From the NCBI RefSeq assembly GCF_000283155.1, contig NW_004454159.1, positions 22,147,431 through 22,211,430 of the forward strand: a stretch of 64,000 nt of DNA. Reading direction: 5' to 3'. This document shows positions 1 to 12,734 of this stretch, one piece after another (positions within the stretch are counted from its first letter, which is position 1; each line of letters opens with the position of its first letter). The notes beneath the pieces were generated by a model, which saw only the letters and a program-made list of their open reading frames with translations, did no database searches and was not told where the DNA came from. The position numbers and the translations under genes were made by a program. This DNA comes from Ceratotherium simum simum (Eukaryota > Chordata > Mammalia > Perissodactyla > Rhinocerotidae).

Positions 1-565
1 AAAAAGTAATACCAGAATAAACATATCACAGCTGCATTATGAAGACAGACATTTAAAGGCCAATTTTATTAGATTTTATGAAAGGGCAGAACCTAGAAGT
101 AATTACCAGCATGTTGTATTTACTTTCACATCATTATCCTTATTCACTCTGCCCCCAGACTTGGAACAGGCAGTGAGGTAGACAGTAACCGGCGGTCCTG
201 GGTGAGCGTCTGAAAAAGCTCTGTGGGAATTGTCTTCATTACCAACTCACACAGGGGGCATCTTCCTCCTTTGATCAGCCTGAGATTCACTACGGACCAG
301 AGAAAGTTGTTCTTTATCCCTCCACCTTCTGTTTTCCTTCAGTGTTGGTTTCAAACTGCTTTGAATTATCCATACGCACAGGCTATGGATAAATATTCAA
401 AGGCAAGATTCCTAACTGAACAAAATGCTTCCAACTTGCCATTCTTCCCTTCTCATAGTCCCTTATTTCTTCTTATATCCTCTTAAAATATATAATAAGC
501 TTTTGATATTTTTTCTCTTTCAGGAAGACATTTTGACCTTTACCATACTTTTCCCCATCACTACA
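1..565. other. Intergenic, nothing recognised
   Basis: AT-rich sequence. ORFs 223-486 and 425-628 have no splice sites, Kozak context or family resemblance. Confidence 0.5.
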
Positions 566-629
566 TATCAGATATATATAATAGTAATAATGGCAATAAT
601 AATAGCAATAATAGTAACAATAAACTAAC

Positions 630-800
630 ATTATTTATGTGGTTTCTATGCACCAGGCACTGTTCTAAATGATTTATATGAATTGTCTCAGCTGATCTTT
701 TCAGTGACCCTAGAGTTGTTATTATCATCAATAAATATATCTGCCATTATCAATAGATTAAGGGATCTCAGTGATAATTCTGAAGTAAATCATTATAATT
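630..800 (-). repeat. MIR-like SINE fragment, reverse
   Basis: TATGCACCAGGCACTGTTCT followed by an ATGATTTATATGAATTGTCT segment. An ATA/ATAATA-rich simple run precedes it at 566-622. Confidence 0.45.
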
Positions 801-904
801 CTTGTCAGTTACTTTAATGCAAATAGGGGGCTATGATACTTAAATAAACTCTGAGATGAATTTTGAACAAAACAAATTAAACATTCTGGCAGAATAATGG
901 CAGA

Positions 905-1376
905 ATAATGCCACCCACCAAAGATATCCACGACCTAATTCCCAAAACCTGTGACTATGTTACCTCACACAGCAAAAGGGACATTGTAGATGTGATTTGG
1001 TTAAGGATCTTGAGATAGGAAGGTTATCCTGGATTATCTGGGTGAGCCCACCAAATCACAAGAGTCCTTATAAGAGGGTGGCAGGACTGTCAGAATAGGA
1101 AAAAGACTGGAAGATGCTATGCTGCTGGCTTTGAAGATGGAGGAAGGGGTCACAGGTAATAAATGTAGGTAACATCTAGCAGCTGGAAAAGGCAAAGGAA
1201 CAGACTTTCCGCTACAGCCTCTGGAAAAAACACAGCCCTGCTGACACCTTGATTTTAGCCCAGTGAAACCCATTTTGGAATTCTGACAGCCAGAACTGTA
1301 AGATAATAAATGTGTGTTGCTTTAAGCTACTAAATTTGTGGTAATTTTGTTACAGCAGCAATAGGAAACTAATACA
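905..1376 (+). repeat. MaLR/MLT1-type LTR
   Basis: Matches the MLT1 LTR layout: CCAAAGATATCCACG near the start, TCCTTATAAGAGGG in the middle, and the end with AACTGTAAGATAATAAA and GGAAACTAATACA. An ancient non-autonomous ERVL-MaLR LTR; it carries no genes. Confidence 0.75.
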
Positions 1377-1424
1377 AGCATGAATCTGATATAATGTGTG
1401 AAGTGTTATCACACGGTATGAAGA

Positions 1425-2060
1425 AATATGGGGCCCCGGAGGAGGGTCCTGGAGGATTCAGGAGAGTCTCTTCAGAGGATGCCACTCTGTGAGAGCTGGT
1501 CAACTGTGAAGTTAGAAGAAGCATCACCCACACAAGATCACCCTCATTTGTGACACCAATTGTAACCTCAGGGAGTTCCCCAAACCACCCTCAGTTTTTC
1601 AATAATTCTCCAGAAGGACTTACAGAACTCAGCGAGAGCTATTAGACTCATGGTTGCATTTTATTACAGGGAAAGGATATAGATTAGAATCAGCCAAGGG
1701 CAGAAGCATATAAGGCAGAGTCTGGGGAAGTACCAAGGGCAGACATTCCATTGTTCTCTCCCTCTTGAGTTGTGGACAGCCTCACTTTCCTGGCATTGAT
1801 GTGTGGCAATACTGATGTGTGGCATAGGAGTATTGCCAAATAGGGACGCTCACCTGTGCCTTGGCAGAGTTTTTATTGGGGCTCCATCACATAGGCATGA
1901 CTGATTGATTGATTGCTCATATAGTTGATCTCAGTTTCCAAGTCAACTGATACCACTTTACTGAGTAAAGTTTACCTTATATTGTTGGTCTTTCCACTCA
2001 GTCTCCACTCTAAATACTACCTGGTGTGGACAGCTGCCATCCTAAATCAGTGTTAGACTA
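1425..2060. repeat. Probable ancient ERV-type LTR
   Basis: The sequence has an LTR-like arrangement, including GCAGAGTTTTTATTGGGGCT and CACATAGGCATGACTGATTG, familiar from old ERVL-like LTRs. It holds a short internal duplication of CTGATGTGTGGCA near 1795-1830. Family, orientation and ends are uncertain. Confidence 0.4.
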
Positions 2061-2224
2061 TCTGGCATGACTTAGGCCTCTGGCAAATGAAGGCTCTCCT
2101 ACCAGTCATGACACATAGAAGGGCCCAAAGATTGCCTCCCAGAAGCTGAGGGCAAAGTCCAGACCTTCTCTTTGGGCAAGGCTAAATCTTCACTACACAT
2201 ACACCAAGCTGTGTTTAAAGAGTG

Positions 2225-2500
2225 AGTGGGATTGTTCCCATCGGAGCAAAGGAAAGAGAGAGAAGGGCATCTAAGACACAGAGAACACCATGAGCAAAGG
2301 CACAAATGCTTGTGGCATTTCTAAAGAAAAAGCTAGTAATTGACTGTAATTTGAATACAGGGTACTGGGCACTGGAAGATGGGAGTGGCCGGTGAAAACC
2401 CTGATTGTAAAGGCCCGAGGGCCATATTAAGGATTTTATATCAAGAGCAAGGGGCATTTGGAAGATTTTTCAGACGGGAGTGATTTGTACAAAGAGTCCT
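2225..2500. repeat. L2-like fragment
   Basis: Resembles diverged L2 3' sequence (GAGCAAAGGCACAAATGC, ATTAAGGATTTTATATCAAG). Low-confidence assignment from pattern only. Confidence 0.35.
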
Positions 2501-2967
2501 TTTGTAATGTGAATAGTCACCTCTCAGTTTACGTTTTATGAATTCATGCTTTTGTCTATTAGATTTATTTTTAATAGGGCAATTTGTATTTATAAGGAAG
2601 GAGGAAGTTCTCTTTTGCTATAGTAATGCTGACAACAGAGTTAGACAATCTGCGCAGACTAGACCAGGTCAAGTTCTAGGCTGCAGTACAGAAACTCTGG
2701 CAGGGGTGGGTTAGCAGGACTGCTCCCTCTGACTTCTTGTCATCATCTGGAAAATGCAGTGTAACTTGTAGAAAACCCAGTAATGCTGGGACAGAGCTGG
2801 CCTGCAAGTAGACTTCTGGCAAACAGCCCAGTAGGTACATGGCTAGTCTTAAAGGAGACTTAGCCTAAAGTTAGTTATTTAGTCTTTATTTTGCTTCCCC
2901 ACAAAGGTCCCCATGCTACAATGCTGTGATGGTCAAGACTCAGAGACAATCAGAAGTGCACTATCTT

Positions 2968-3328
2968 AGCCAGCTACTGTAAGAAAATACCATAGACTGG
3001 GTGGCTTAAATAACAAACATTTTTTTTCTCACAGTTCTGGAACCTGCGAAGTCCAAGATCAAGGTGCTAGTGGATTCAGTTCTTGGTGAGGACCCTTTTC
3101 CTGGCTTGCAGACAGCCACCTTCTTTCTCTATTCTTGCATGGTGGAGAGAAAGAGCACTGTAGTCTCTTCTTCTTCTTATACTGGCACTAATCCCATCAT
3201 GGGGGCCCCACCCTTATAACCTCATCTAAACCTAATTACCTCCCAAAGGCCCCAAACCTCCTAAAACCATCGCATATTTTCGCATTTCATCGCATATTAG
3301 GGGGACGCAAACATTCAGTCCATAACAC
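2968..3328 (-). repeat. MaLR/MLT1-type LTR, reverse orientation
   Basis: Reads as the reverse complement of a MaLR LTR: ACCATAGACTGGGTGGCTTA, CTCACAGTTCTGGAACCTG and TCCAAGATCAAGGTGC, ending in GACGCAAACATTCAGTCC. Confidence 0.7.
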
Positions 3329-3908
3329 TCACCATTTTTCTCCATTCAGTTTAGAAGTGCCCATGGGAGCTTACCACACAAAGGAACACCATTGTCTGTC
3401 ATTTCCTTTTAACAACAGACTTGTTTCTACACAAAAGCTAACTTGAAGGCATTCAGTTGGGAAAGTTATATTATGTGCTTCCTGTAGAAAGAAAGACTGC
3501 ATTCAATGCCTGAGAACATGGCTTAAATACTTGGTCCACCTTTTGTATGATCTTCTGCATATTTCTCTCTAATATTAACCTGTAAAATGGAAACAGCAAT
3601 GATCCTTTTTTTCTTTTGAAGATGCTTACTTCACAGAGTTTTGTGAGGATCGTGGAATATTGAGATGGTTATAAACAAATGTACATGTGAATTTTCATCT
3701 ACATGACACAAAACATTGTGTTCATTTTCTGGGAGGTTTGTGGGCCTGCAGGAACTGTTCAACGACCCTCCATTAGAAAGCACCACTCCTTGAAGGGCCT
3801 CTGGGAAACCAAAGAGCTCTAGGACCTGTGGCCTGTATCCTCAAGGACCTTATGAGCTAGGTGATGAGACAAGTTACATAGGCACAAAGATGACCCCAGA
3901 AATAAGCT

Positions 3909-4101
3909 GCTAGATTTAACCAACAAAAATACAAGATTTTCAGTTAAAGGTGAATCTCAGATAAACAACGAATGATTTTTTTTAAGTATAAGTATGTCCC
4001 ATGCAACATTTGGGACATACTTATACTAAAGAAAATCATTCGTTGTTTATCTGAGATTCACCTTTCACTGAGTGTTCTGTATTTTATTTGACAATCCTAC
4101 T
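3909..4101. repeat. Foldback (palindromic) element with a near-perfect long stem
   Basis: Left arm 3946-4001 and right arm 4011-4065 are almost perfect reverse complements (about 55 bp), separated by a 9-base loop, TGCAACATT. The outer flanks (3909-3945 and 4066-4101) are also imperfect inverted copies, so the whole unit of about 190 bp folds on itself. It looks like a palindromic MITE-like repeat. I recall near-identical palindromes elsewhere in mammalian DNA but cannot name the family. Confidence 0.8.
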
Positions 4102-4479
4102 CATAAGCCAAAGGAGAAAATGAACTCTCTTGGGACTTAAAAGAGGGAATGTGTCAGTGGGTTCTCAAGGAAGCAGGTGCTGAGGCGGAGTTAGGAGGGC
4201 AAAAGGCTTACTGAACAGCAAGACTTGTAAAAGGAAAAGGGAAGAAGCAGGCTTGGCTGGGGGAGCCATCAGTGATGCTGACCTGACGAAGTCTCTGCCA
4301 GCACAATCGAGAGATCTAAACAAAGAGTGCCCATTAGAAGAGTCCACGCTGGATAGAAATGGCAGGCTTTTGTACCACCGAGTTGCTCAGTCTCCTCCCA
4401 ACTCCCAGCCAAAGTAACTTCCTTCTTGTCCAGTCACTGATGCCAAAAATTGTATCATTAAAATGCCATTGCCGCCCAA

Positions 4480-4865
4480 CAACAGAGAATTGGTTAAATT
4501 CTCTACCTCTTCAGCACTGACATACTACGCTTTCTTTAAATATAATTGTAGAAAAATAATGACAAAAAATGGGTTAAAACTCAGGTTATGAAACAATATA
4601 TAGCGTATAATCTCATTTTGTTAACATATGTATTTGAGTCCATGTTTATACACACATATGCACACACACACACAAGTACACATTAGGGGGATGGAGAGAG
4701 AAACAGAGAGCAACTGAGAGGATATACTGTAAAATATTAACAATAATTATCTCTGAGTGGTGGGATTATGGGAGATTTTATTCTGTTTGTTGTTATTAAT
4801 ATTTTCTAAAATTTCTACAATGAGTTAGAGTTATTTTTGTATTACAAAGCCTAAGTTATTATAAT
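4480..4865 (+). repeat. L1-type 3' end fragment
   Basis: Shows the AT-rich pattern of old L1 3' ends: TGACATACTACGCTTTC, a CA run at 4660-4673, and CTCTGAGTGGTGGGATTATG followed by a T-rich end. Confidence 0.5.
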
Positions 4866-5982
4866 TTTTAAAAGTCACTATTATACTCCTTGGCCTTTCC
4901 TTCCCTTCTCGCAAGAATTAAATACTTTTCTACACATATTTAAAGTATAGTTGGAACTTGCCATAGGAAAAGATGTCACTCCTTACTTCATTCCACCAGA
5001 GAAAGTGATCTAAGCAGTTTCCTGGGATTCTCCTTTTTAGAACCCTATACATCATTGTAGTGACAGCAGGCAACCCTGATAAATGCTAGTGGTCACAATA
5101 GAGATGATCTTTGCTTTTTTTCTCCCATATAAGAGGGAAAGAAATAGCAGTTTCCTCGTTACTACCTTCCTCCTTCTATTTTTAATGTTTAATCTCTTCT
5201 TCATTCTGGGGAGCAAAAACGTCGCTTTACTGTTAAAACACCTTGCCTTTGTCAAGAAAGCTTTTAGATTAAAGAGCTAGATGTGGAATTTAAAAGCTTA
5301 TGAAAGTTTTATTTATCAGAGACCTGGATGGCTAGTTCATAAAATATGAGAACATCTACATTTGCCTTCAAGACATGCTGTGGTTTTCTTGGACCATATA
5401 AAATACTGCCTTCAGCAACATTAGAAGGGATTAAATACTCTTGAGAAGTGAGAAAATAAGATATCATTTGGTTTAGATGTTTGAAGATACTTCTTTGATA
5501 CTGTGAAACCTGTGTTTTTTTTTTTTTTTCATTTTAGGCTGAAGACATAAAATAAGCAATTTGGAAAGAAAAAACTTAAATGGGTTCAGAAAATGCCTGA
5601 GTCCTTCATGAATGATGTTTTCATTGGAGAAATCTGTAAAAGAAAACTGAAGATCTTTTACAAGCCAAAAAATCTGCTTCTCTTCTTTATCCTGGCTCCT
5701 CCCTGGCAGGGAGGAATATGACTTCCTAGGGGTCCAAAGAGAAAGTTCTCAACCTGCCTTCTTCAGATTCTCTACCACATCAGGTTGACAATTGTTATGG
5801 TTTCCAAAACCATAACATCCAAATTTGGTTGTAAAAGTTTGAACATTTATTCAGTTAAATAGCATTCTGAACAATTATGACATACCAGGCACTGAGGTGC
5901 TAAGGATATAGACTCTGAGATGGTTGCCTCAGAGTGGGAGTAGGTGGGTAAGAGAGTCAGATTACATGATTGCTGAGGTTCT
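4866..5982. other. Intergenic, nothing recognised
   Basis: AT-rich DNA with a T run at 5515-5530. The opposed short ORFs at 5052-5280 mirror each other and look like chance. Confidence 0.5.
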
Positions 5983-5992
5983 TTCCAGTTTT

Positions 5993-6249
5993 TTTTTTAT
6001 TTTGGTGGTTTTTCTTTTTGCTGAGGAAGATTCACCCTGAGCTAACCTCTGTTGCCAATCTTCCTCTTTTTGCTTGAGGGAGATTTGCCCTGAGCTAACA
6101 TCTGTGCCAATCTTCCTCTGTTTTGTATGTGGGTTGCCACCACAGCATGGCTGCTGATGAGTGGTGTAGGTCCGCACCTGGGAACCGAACCCAGGTCGCC
6201 AAAGCGGAGTGCACCAAACTTAACAACTAGGCCACAGGACCAGCCCTCC
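5993..6249 (-). repeat. ERE SINE (equine tRNA-derived), minus orientation
   Basis: Reverse-oriented ERE: T-rich end, GCTGAGGAAGATTCACCCTG, GTTGCCACCACAGCATGGCT, and the tRNA-related head at GGCCACAGGACCAGCC. A 10-bp target duplication TTCCAGTTTT flanks it (5983-5992 and 6250-6259). The tail contains two copies of the SINE-internal GAGCTAAC segment. Confidence 0.88.
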
Positions 6250-6369
6250 TTCCAGTTTTAATGTTCTACATAACATTCTCATAAAATTCCTCAAAGGAAT
6301 CAGAATTGGAAGGTAGTTAAAATCAAAGTAAGCTAATGGTTTAACCAAATATAAAGAAAAACAAAGAGA

Positions 6370-6760
6370 AGGCCACCTACTCAGCCTGGGGGAAGAGACA
6401 GTGGGGATGCTTCCTGGGGGAGGGAATTACTTAGCTGAGTCTTGTACAACAAGGAGGTGGACAGACAAAGTATAGCAGAGGAGCCCCCTGCAGAAGGGCC
6501 CTGGAGCAGGGTAAGAGTCCTTGGTGAGTTTGAGGAACTGGAAATGGTTCGACACAATTGGAAAATGAAGATAGGTCTGCCAGAGTGATCAACAGAGGGT
6601 GGAGGTGCAGAAGGAGCTGATGGAGATGGCTCGGCACAGCAAATTAGGGAATCTGGGGAACCAGTGAAGGGTTTTTGGCAGAGGGGTAACTTGATCAGAT
6701 TTGAATTTTAGAAAATGACTCTGACAGCAACTCAGGGAATGGGTTTGAAGCTGGGTGTTG
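6370..6760. repeat. L2-like fragment
   Basis: Old L2-type pattern: CAGAAGGGCCCTGGAGCAGG, CAGTGAAGGGTTTTTGGCAG and AAAATGACTCTGACAGC. The 6431-6637 minus ORF falls inside it and is not a gene. Confidence 0.45.
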
Positions 6761-7084
6761 GTAGAAGACGAGAAGCCAGAACAAGGAGAGAGACAGGGGC
6801 CTAATTTGATGGCCTGAACTGAGGCTATGGGGACAAAAGGGGGAGATGGGTCCAGATTTATTTAGAAGGCCAAATTGTAAGAATTGGATAACAAATTAAC
6901 TGGGCTTGGAAGAGAGTCTTGTGTGATGGGGTAGGGATGATTTCTAGATTGACTCCTAAGTTTCTGGCTCAAGCAACTGAGGGATAATAGTGTTATTTGC
7001 TAAGGCAAAGAATAAAGGGAAGGGAGATTTGGAAGGCAGGAAAGATGATGGTTGGGTTTTGAACACACTGAGTTTCAGATGTGT

Positions 7085-7690
7085 GGTAGATTGTATTTTC
7101 CAGAGAGAGTCCCAACCTTACCTTGCATACCACATGCTATTGTTACAACGTGACTTTGATATGTCCACTACTGAGAGGTGGGGGTCTATGTTCCTTCCAG
7201 GTGGGCCTTTGTGACTGCTCTGACAAATAGAATACGATGGAATTGATGCTATGTGACTTCTAAGGCTATCTCATAAAAATTCCATGCACTTCTACCTTGC
7301 TCTCTTGGAATGCTTGCTCTCAGAACACAGTTGCCATATTTTCAGGAAGTCCAAACTGGCACCAGGTGAGGAGACCAAAGGGAGAGGCCCTGTGCAGGTC
7401 TTCCAGCCAACAGCCCAGCTGAGGTCCCTGCCAACAGGAACATCAACCACTAGCCATGTGAATGAAGGTATATCCAGATGATTCTAGGTCCAAACTGTCA
7501 AGTTGTTCCAACCTTGAATCTTCCCAGTTGAGGTCCCTAACATAGTGCATTACAGGTCAGCCATCCTTGTTGTATCCTCTTTGAAATCTTGGCCCATAGA
7601 ATTTGCGAGCATAGTAAAATGGTTGTTGTACACAACTACGTTTTGGGGTGTTTGCTATATAGCAATAGTACCCAAAACAGGATGCACTTG
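7085..7690 (+). repeat. MaLR-type LTR, diverged
   Basis: An MLT1-like layout: GTGGTAGATTGTATTTTCC at the start and CACAACTACGTTTTGGGGTG...ATAGCAATAGTACCC at the end. Several ORFs in it (7284-7481, 7545-7793) are fortuitous. Confidence 0.5.
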
Positions 7691-8534
7691 TGATAGTCAC
7701 GTGAACATGCCACTGCAGATTTGGCTGTGTGTACTGGAGCTCATAGCAGAGGTTTGGGTTGGAAATGTTGAACTGGGAGTCACTGGCGTATAGATTATAA
7801 CTGAAGCCCATAGATATAGGTGGTATCTTAGGAAGTGTCTTAAGTTAGAAGACGAGAAGGATGGATCTGGAATCCAAGAGCATACTTATATTTAAGGAAT
7901 ATTTAGAAGAAAAGAAGCATGCAGAAGAATCTAAGAATAATATTAGTCAGGATTCAGACAGGAAACTAGAAATAACCTGAAATATTTCATGCAGAGATCT
8001 AGGTGCTTACAAAATTATTGGAAAGGCTAGGCATCTGCTACCAGCTTCCAGGTTCACTGCCATAGCTGTGGTACAGAGTCAGAGAGCTGCTGCCACCACC
8101 CAGAGGACAGGGATCTGCAGAAAACTGTTTGCAGCCTCACAGATCCCTCTCAGCACTGAGGTGATGATTGGTAGTGGGGCCTGGAGGCTGCTGCAGAAAC
8201 TCTTCTCTGTGAAGCCCTTGCCTCCGCCCCCACTGCTAGGGGAGAAGAACAACTTCCACTTTCCCAATCCAGTGCAGTGCATCTCACTGCATCCAGAGTG
8301 CAAATTTCATCCAGAACCCCAGAGCAAGGGAATATAAAGAAATGTATCCCAGGCTTCTCCTAGCAGAGAGCTTAAAAAGGCAGGTGAGAATGAATGCTGA
8401 TTATAAAAACCAAACCAAACTGACCCAAAGTACAGCCCATATGACTTTCCAAAGAAATGGGGTGGTTTGAGGTGCAGAATAGAGTCCATCTCTAAAGTCA
8501 AGTCAGGAAAGGAAATTGAGGGGTGGAAGGGCAG

Positions 8535-8700
8535 TGGATTTTGCAGTCCAATAACCTTCAGTTCAAATCCCCAATTCAGTCACTTACTTACGGGGCTCAC
8601 TACTCTTTCAGCCTTCTGTTTCCTCAACTGTCACGCGGGGATGAAAATACAACATTGCAGTGTTCTTGGGAGAATTGAAAACCACATGTATTGGGTGCTG
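8535..8700 (+). repeat. MIR SINE
   Basis: GTTCAAATCCCCAATTC followed by CTGTTTCCTCAACTGTCAC, the MIR tRNA-like part and core. Confidence 0.6.
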
Positions 8701-9284
8701 AGCACAGAGATTGGAACACGGAGGCAGACACAAATGGTGGCTGTTAAAATTCCTAAAGGGGGAAGTGAGGCATGACTCAGTGGAGCAGTGGGAAGTCCGC
8801 TGCCCACACGGGAGGTTCCATCTCCCTTGACGGATGAAGAGCATGAACGGCAAACACATCAGTGGAGCAGAAAATTCCTGAATGGCATTTTGTCAGACTG
8901 GATTCAATAGCCCTTGATTTAACACTACTCCTTTAGAGATCTTTAGATAAAAAGTGGCTTATATCCTCTCAGAGAGTTAGTTTCAACACATACTTTGAAA
9001 GGTGAAAGGAAGTGGGCCAAAGCAAGAAAAAGCCGCTAAGAGGTTGGTTTACAGCAGCTGGTACCAAACTGCAGGTTTCAGAGCTGACTCCACTCCCCCT
9101 TACACTGCGATCTTGTTCTGCTCCTAGGGGAGGCTCGCTGAGCTGCAAACATCCTGTGAATGCCAGTCTGTCTCCGCTTCTACCCGGGTTGTCTCCATTG
9201 CTAAATCATAGTCCAAAAGACGGAACAGTCAAAATGCAGTGTGTAACATCTAAGGATGCTTAGCCTAGTGTAGTAGGAAGATCA

Positions 9285-9432
9285 CAGCTGGATTTAGACC
9301 CAGGTGATTCTCCCTTTGAGCTGGGTCACCACAGCTACATTCATAAATTGAGCCTCAATTTCTTCACTTATATAATAGAAAAAAATGTACTGCCTACCCT
9401 GCAGGGCTGTTGTGAAGATGCAATGAGATTAG
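9285..9432 (+). repeat. MIR SINE
   Basis: GAGCCTCAATTTCTTCACTT and GGGCTGTTGTGAAGATGCAA are MIR core and 3' motifs. Confidence 0.6.
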
Positions 9433-9439
9433 GAAATGA

Positions 9440-9645
9440 TGATAGCCACCACTTATTGACACGAATGTGCCAGATGCTATGCTAAAGGCTTTATATACAT
9501 TTACTTAATTTAATCCTCAGAACAAGCCATGAGGATTTGTTATCTCTAATTTGTAGATAAGGAAACTGAGGTTTTAAGAGATTAAGTAACCTGCCCAAAT
9601 CACACAGACACTAAATGTGCTGCAGAGGCAGGATTTGAACCCCTG
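9440..9645 (-). repeat. MIR SINE, reverse orientation, next to a forward MIR
   Basis: TAGATAAGGAAACTGAGG and GGCAGGATTTGAACCCC are the reverse-complement MIR core and B-box regions. Together with 9285-9432 it makes a tail-to-tail MIR pair. Confidence 0.7.
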
Positions 9646-11234
9646 CTGATGGAAGGGTAGCATGGGGTCTGGCATGCAGAAAGCACTCAGCAAATGGAAA
9701 ATGTTATTGTTTACTAGTCTAGCCCACCCCCTCATTTGATAGACCCCACACTGATTCACAGACAGCGACTTGCCAAGATGCAGGACTGGGGTTGAAGCCT
9801 AAATCTCCTGATTCTTAGTTTATTGCTTTTTAGCTTAACCTAAACTGTCATCCCTGTATCAAATCCCTTTCTAGGAAGACTGACTTGAAGCTTAGACAGG
9901 CTGGCCCTGAGGGATCACATGTGCATGACAACAGCGCTCTCTGCTGGCTTCTAAGAGAACTGAAAGGGGCCTCTAGCAGTTTACTCCTGACTGAAGGTTT
10001 CTTGTAAGTTAGACTTGCTCTCGGCAGCCCTTGATTACTCCCCACCTCCTTTTTTTTTTTTTAAGATGGGCACCCTTGTGTCCTTATGTCTTTCTTTTAC
10101 TAGGAAGTCATCTTTTGTCTTTGAAAACCTGGTGACCCTGCCCTAAGAGGGGTGGACCCAGTCTTAGGGTTTCCTCTGATTCTCCAGGAGCCCTCCCCTA
10201 AGATTCTAGCATGCTCTTCCCCGTCCCCGTCTTACTGAGAATCACTTGCTTGGTGAGGACAGTGAGGACTGTAACCCAGGCGGTAGCCGTGGGTGTGCTG
10301 GTGAATGAGAGAGCAACAGGAGCGTGAGGTACAGAGAGCTGTCGTTAGGGTGGAAGTCCATAGGTCTCGACGCTGCCGAAGTCACGTGGGAGAACCACTC
10401 TGAGCACACACCACCACGTTTGACTCCAACCTGGGCTTTGCGCTGTACATACAGTAAGGTAGCTGAATGTTTAGGAATACATTCTTTAGGGAAGAAACCC
10501 AGCATCTCTTGGTCTCTAACTTCAGAGGTCAAATATGGTGTTCAGTGACCACTGCACATTCAATTTCTAATATTTGGAGCAAATGTTGGTGTTTCTAAAT
10601 GATGAACACATCAATAGTCAAATTCCTGCTCTCACTGAGGATTTAAGGAGAGATTGCATGTAACCTGCATGGCACGGTGCCCACCACCCAGGAAAGCAAG
10701 TGATAAAGAATCGCTAGAACAAAAAAACAAAACAAAGCCATTACGTTCCCAAGACCAGCACAGGCTCTCTAGTCTCCTCAATTCCTTCTAGAGAGTGGGC
10801 ATCGGCAGGCTTTTGGAATGAGAATCTGATTGCCAGGCATTCCATTCCCAGCCCTGCCCTCGGTAATGCAGGAACTCATCAGCCTTCTCCTGGCATCAGA
10901 AACAAACTTATTGTTTTAAATATCCTTGCCTTCAATCCTCCTGCAATTACCAAGAGTTTGCTTTTCTGCCCTTTATTGTCAAATTAGAGAAAATTCACCA
11001 AAACTTTTCCTTGATTACTCTCTTCCTGAAAAAGAGAAGAGATGGGGCTCTGGGGAGGAAAGGAACCAATTACATCACTGACAGAATCTGCCAATACCGG
11101 CTGGACGTGGTTTTCTATCTTATTTAGGTGGCATTTTAACCAGCAAGGACCAGGCACGGTCCTAGTGATGTATACAATTTGACAGGGGTTTCTGTTACTA
11201 CCTCAAGGCTGACTGTATTTGTGTAATCATTTCA

Positions 11235-11475
11235 TTTAAAGAGGTCAATTGGTTAAGAGCACAGACTATGATAATCCTGGACTCATACCCACGTCAGTCA
11301 CCTACTCGCCAGGCAGTCTCGGGTAATTCGTTAACTTCTTTAACTCAAGCAGGGATCCCCAACTAAAGTAGGGATAATGATAACAGGATCTCTCCTGGCA
11401 GCTCTTGTGAGGGTTACAGAAGATAATGTATGGAACTGCTGGTCACTGTGTCTGGCACAGAGTAAGCATTCAATT
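11235..11475 (+). repeat. MIR SINE
   Basis: GGTTAAGAGCACAGACTATG through GTGAGGGTTACAGAAGATAA and GGCACAGAGTAAGCATTCAA: a nearly full-length MIR. Confidence 0.7.
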
Positions 11476-11479
11476 CACT

Positions 11480-12020
11480 CATTTATTCAACACAAATTGA
11501 CTGAGTACCTACTATGTGATAGGCGCTGATCCATGTTCTGGGTATTCAGCAGTGAAAGAAACAGCAAACTCCCCGCTCTCAGAGAGCCCACAGTCCAGCT
11601 TGGGGAGACAGATGCTAAACTTGTAAGACATGATATATCTGGAGCGATGTGCTGTGAAGAGAAATAAAGCAGACTAAGGGCTGGACAGTGACCGGGACGC
11701 TATTTTTGACAGAGGGAATGCCTCTCTTTCTTTTGACAGGAAAGGCTTCTCTGGGAAAATGGCATTTGGGAAGAAGCCTGAGTGAAGTAAAGGAGACAAG
11801 CCTCGGGGATCCCACAGGAAGAGTGTTCCACACAGAGAGATCAGCAAATGTCAGGCTGAGACGCAGGCACACACTTGAACTTGGGAGCAGAGCAGGCGAA
11901 CGCGGCTGGAGTTGGGGGGCCAGGCAGAGGAGTCAGAGAGGCGGCTGGGAGCCAGCTCCTGGGTGGTGGGACCTGCGAGGCCAAGGGAAGGACCAGTCAA
12001 TGAGCGGTGAAGGTGTGCAG
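11480..12020 (-). repeat. L2 fragment(s), reverse orientation
   Basis: GAGTACCTACTATGTGATAG and AGAGAGCCCACAGTCCAG are reverse L2 3' motifs. The later AAAGGCTTCTCTGGGAAAAT segment continues the pattern. The 184-codon ORF 11688-12242 begins inside it and is judged spurious. Confidence 0.5.
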
Positions 12021-12029
12021 GCCAAAGGA

Positions 12030-12734
12030 CCAGACAAGGCCACCATCGTTTTCTTCTTCCTTGGCTCCTTCTCATTCACCCTTCTTTGCACCTGGTGTTG
12101 TCTTAGGCAGATATCTGTATCCAGTAGCAACCTTAAAAATCGTTCCGTTTCATGGCCATCATTTAACCTCTGCTTGATTCTGGAGAACTTTAAGATTCAT
12201 GAGAAGTGGAACTTGGGATATTGGTTTAGAGAAGGCATTTGAATAAACTCCATCCCAGTGCTCATTCTGCCTTCTCTAATCAGTACTATTATTATTATTA
12301 TTAATATTAAATTCTTCCCCATGATAGCTTATTTAGTTAACTGTAAAAGCTTAGCTGCCAAGGAAATTTTTATAACTATTAATTTGAAAACCCACTGATG
12401 AGCCTTCAAGAAAATTAACCCAGGTTGTTTGCTTATCCCACAAATATGATGGTCACGTTTACCTTTGCCAGGAACAAAAACTAAAATTATTGATTGCCTG
12501 TTTCCTTCAGTACACAGAAGCAAATATTTTATTTTCAAACTTGAGAAATATCGCAAAGCAGAAAGTCTTCCTGAAAACGTAACCCTGCCTATCAAGAATG
12601 TGTTTGATGACATAAAATGGATGTTGAAGCTGCAGAAATCTTCTCTTATCAGAGGCGGAATCTTGTTCTGGAGGATATTTAAATTCAACCTCTGTGTGTA
12701 GGCATATATATGTGTGTATAGGTATATATATTTC
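12030..12734. other. Intergenic, no gene supported
   Basis: Includes the 160- and 122-codon minus ORFs at 12329-12811 and 12507-12875. Neither has a recognisable domain; the second runs into a MaLR LTR. Confidence 0.5.
12284..12310. repeat. ATT trinucleotide run
   Basis: TACTATTATTATTATTATTA followed by ATATTA. Confidence 0.8.

Noticed and set aside
11688..12242. 184-codon plus-strand ORF, the longest in the intergenic part
   Set aside because: It begins in L2-derived sequence, overlaps minus ORFs in two frames, has no domain and no splice sites.
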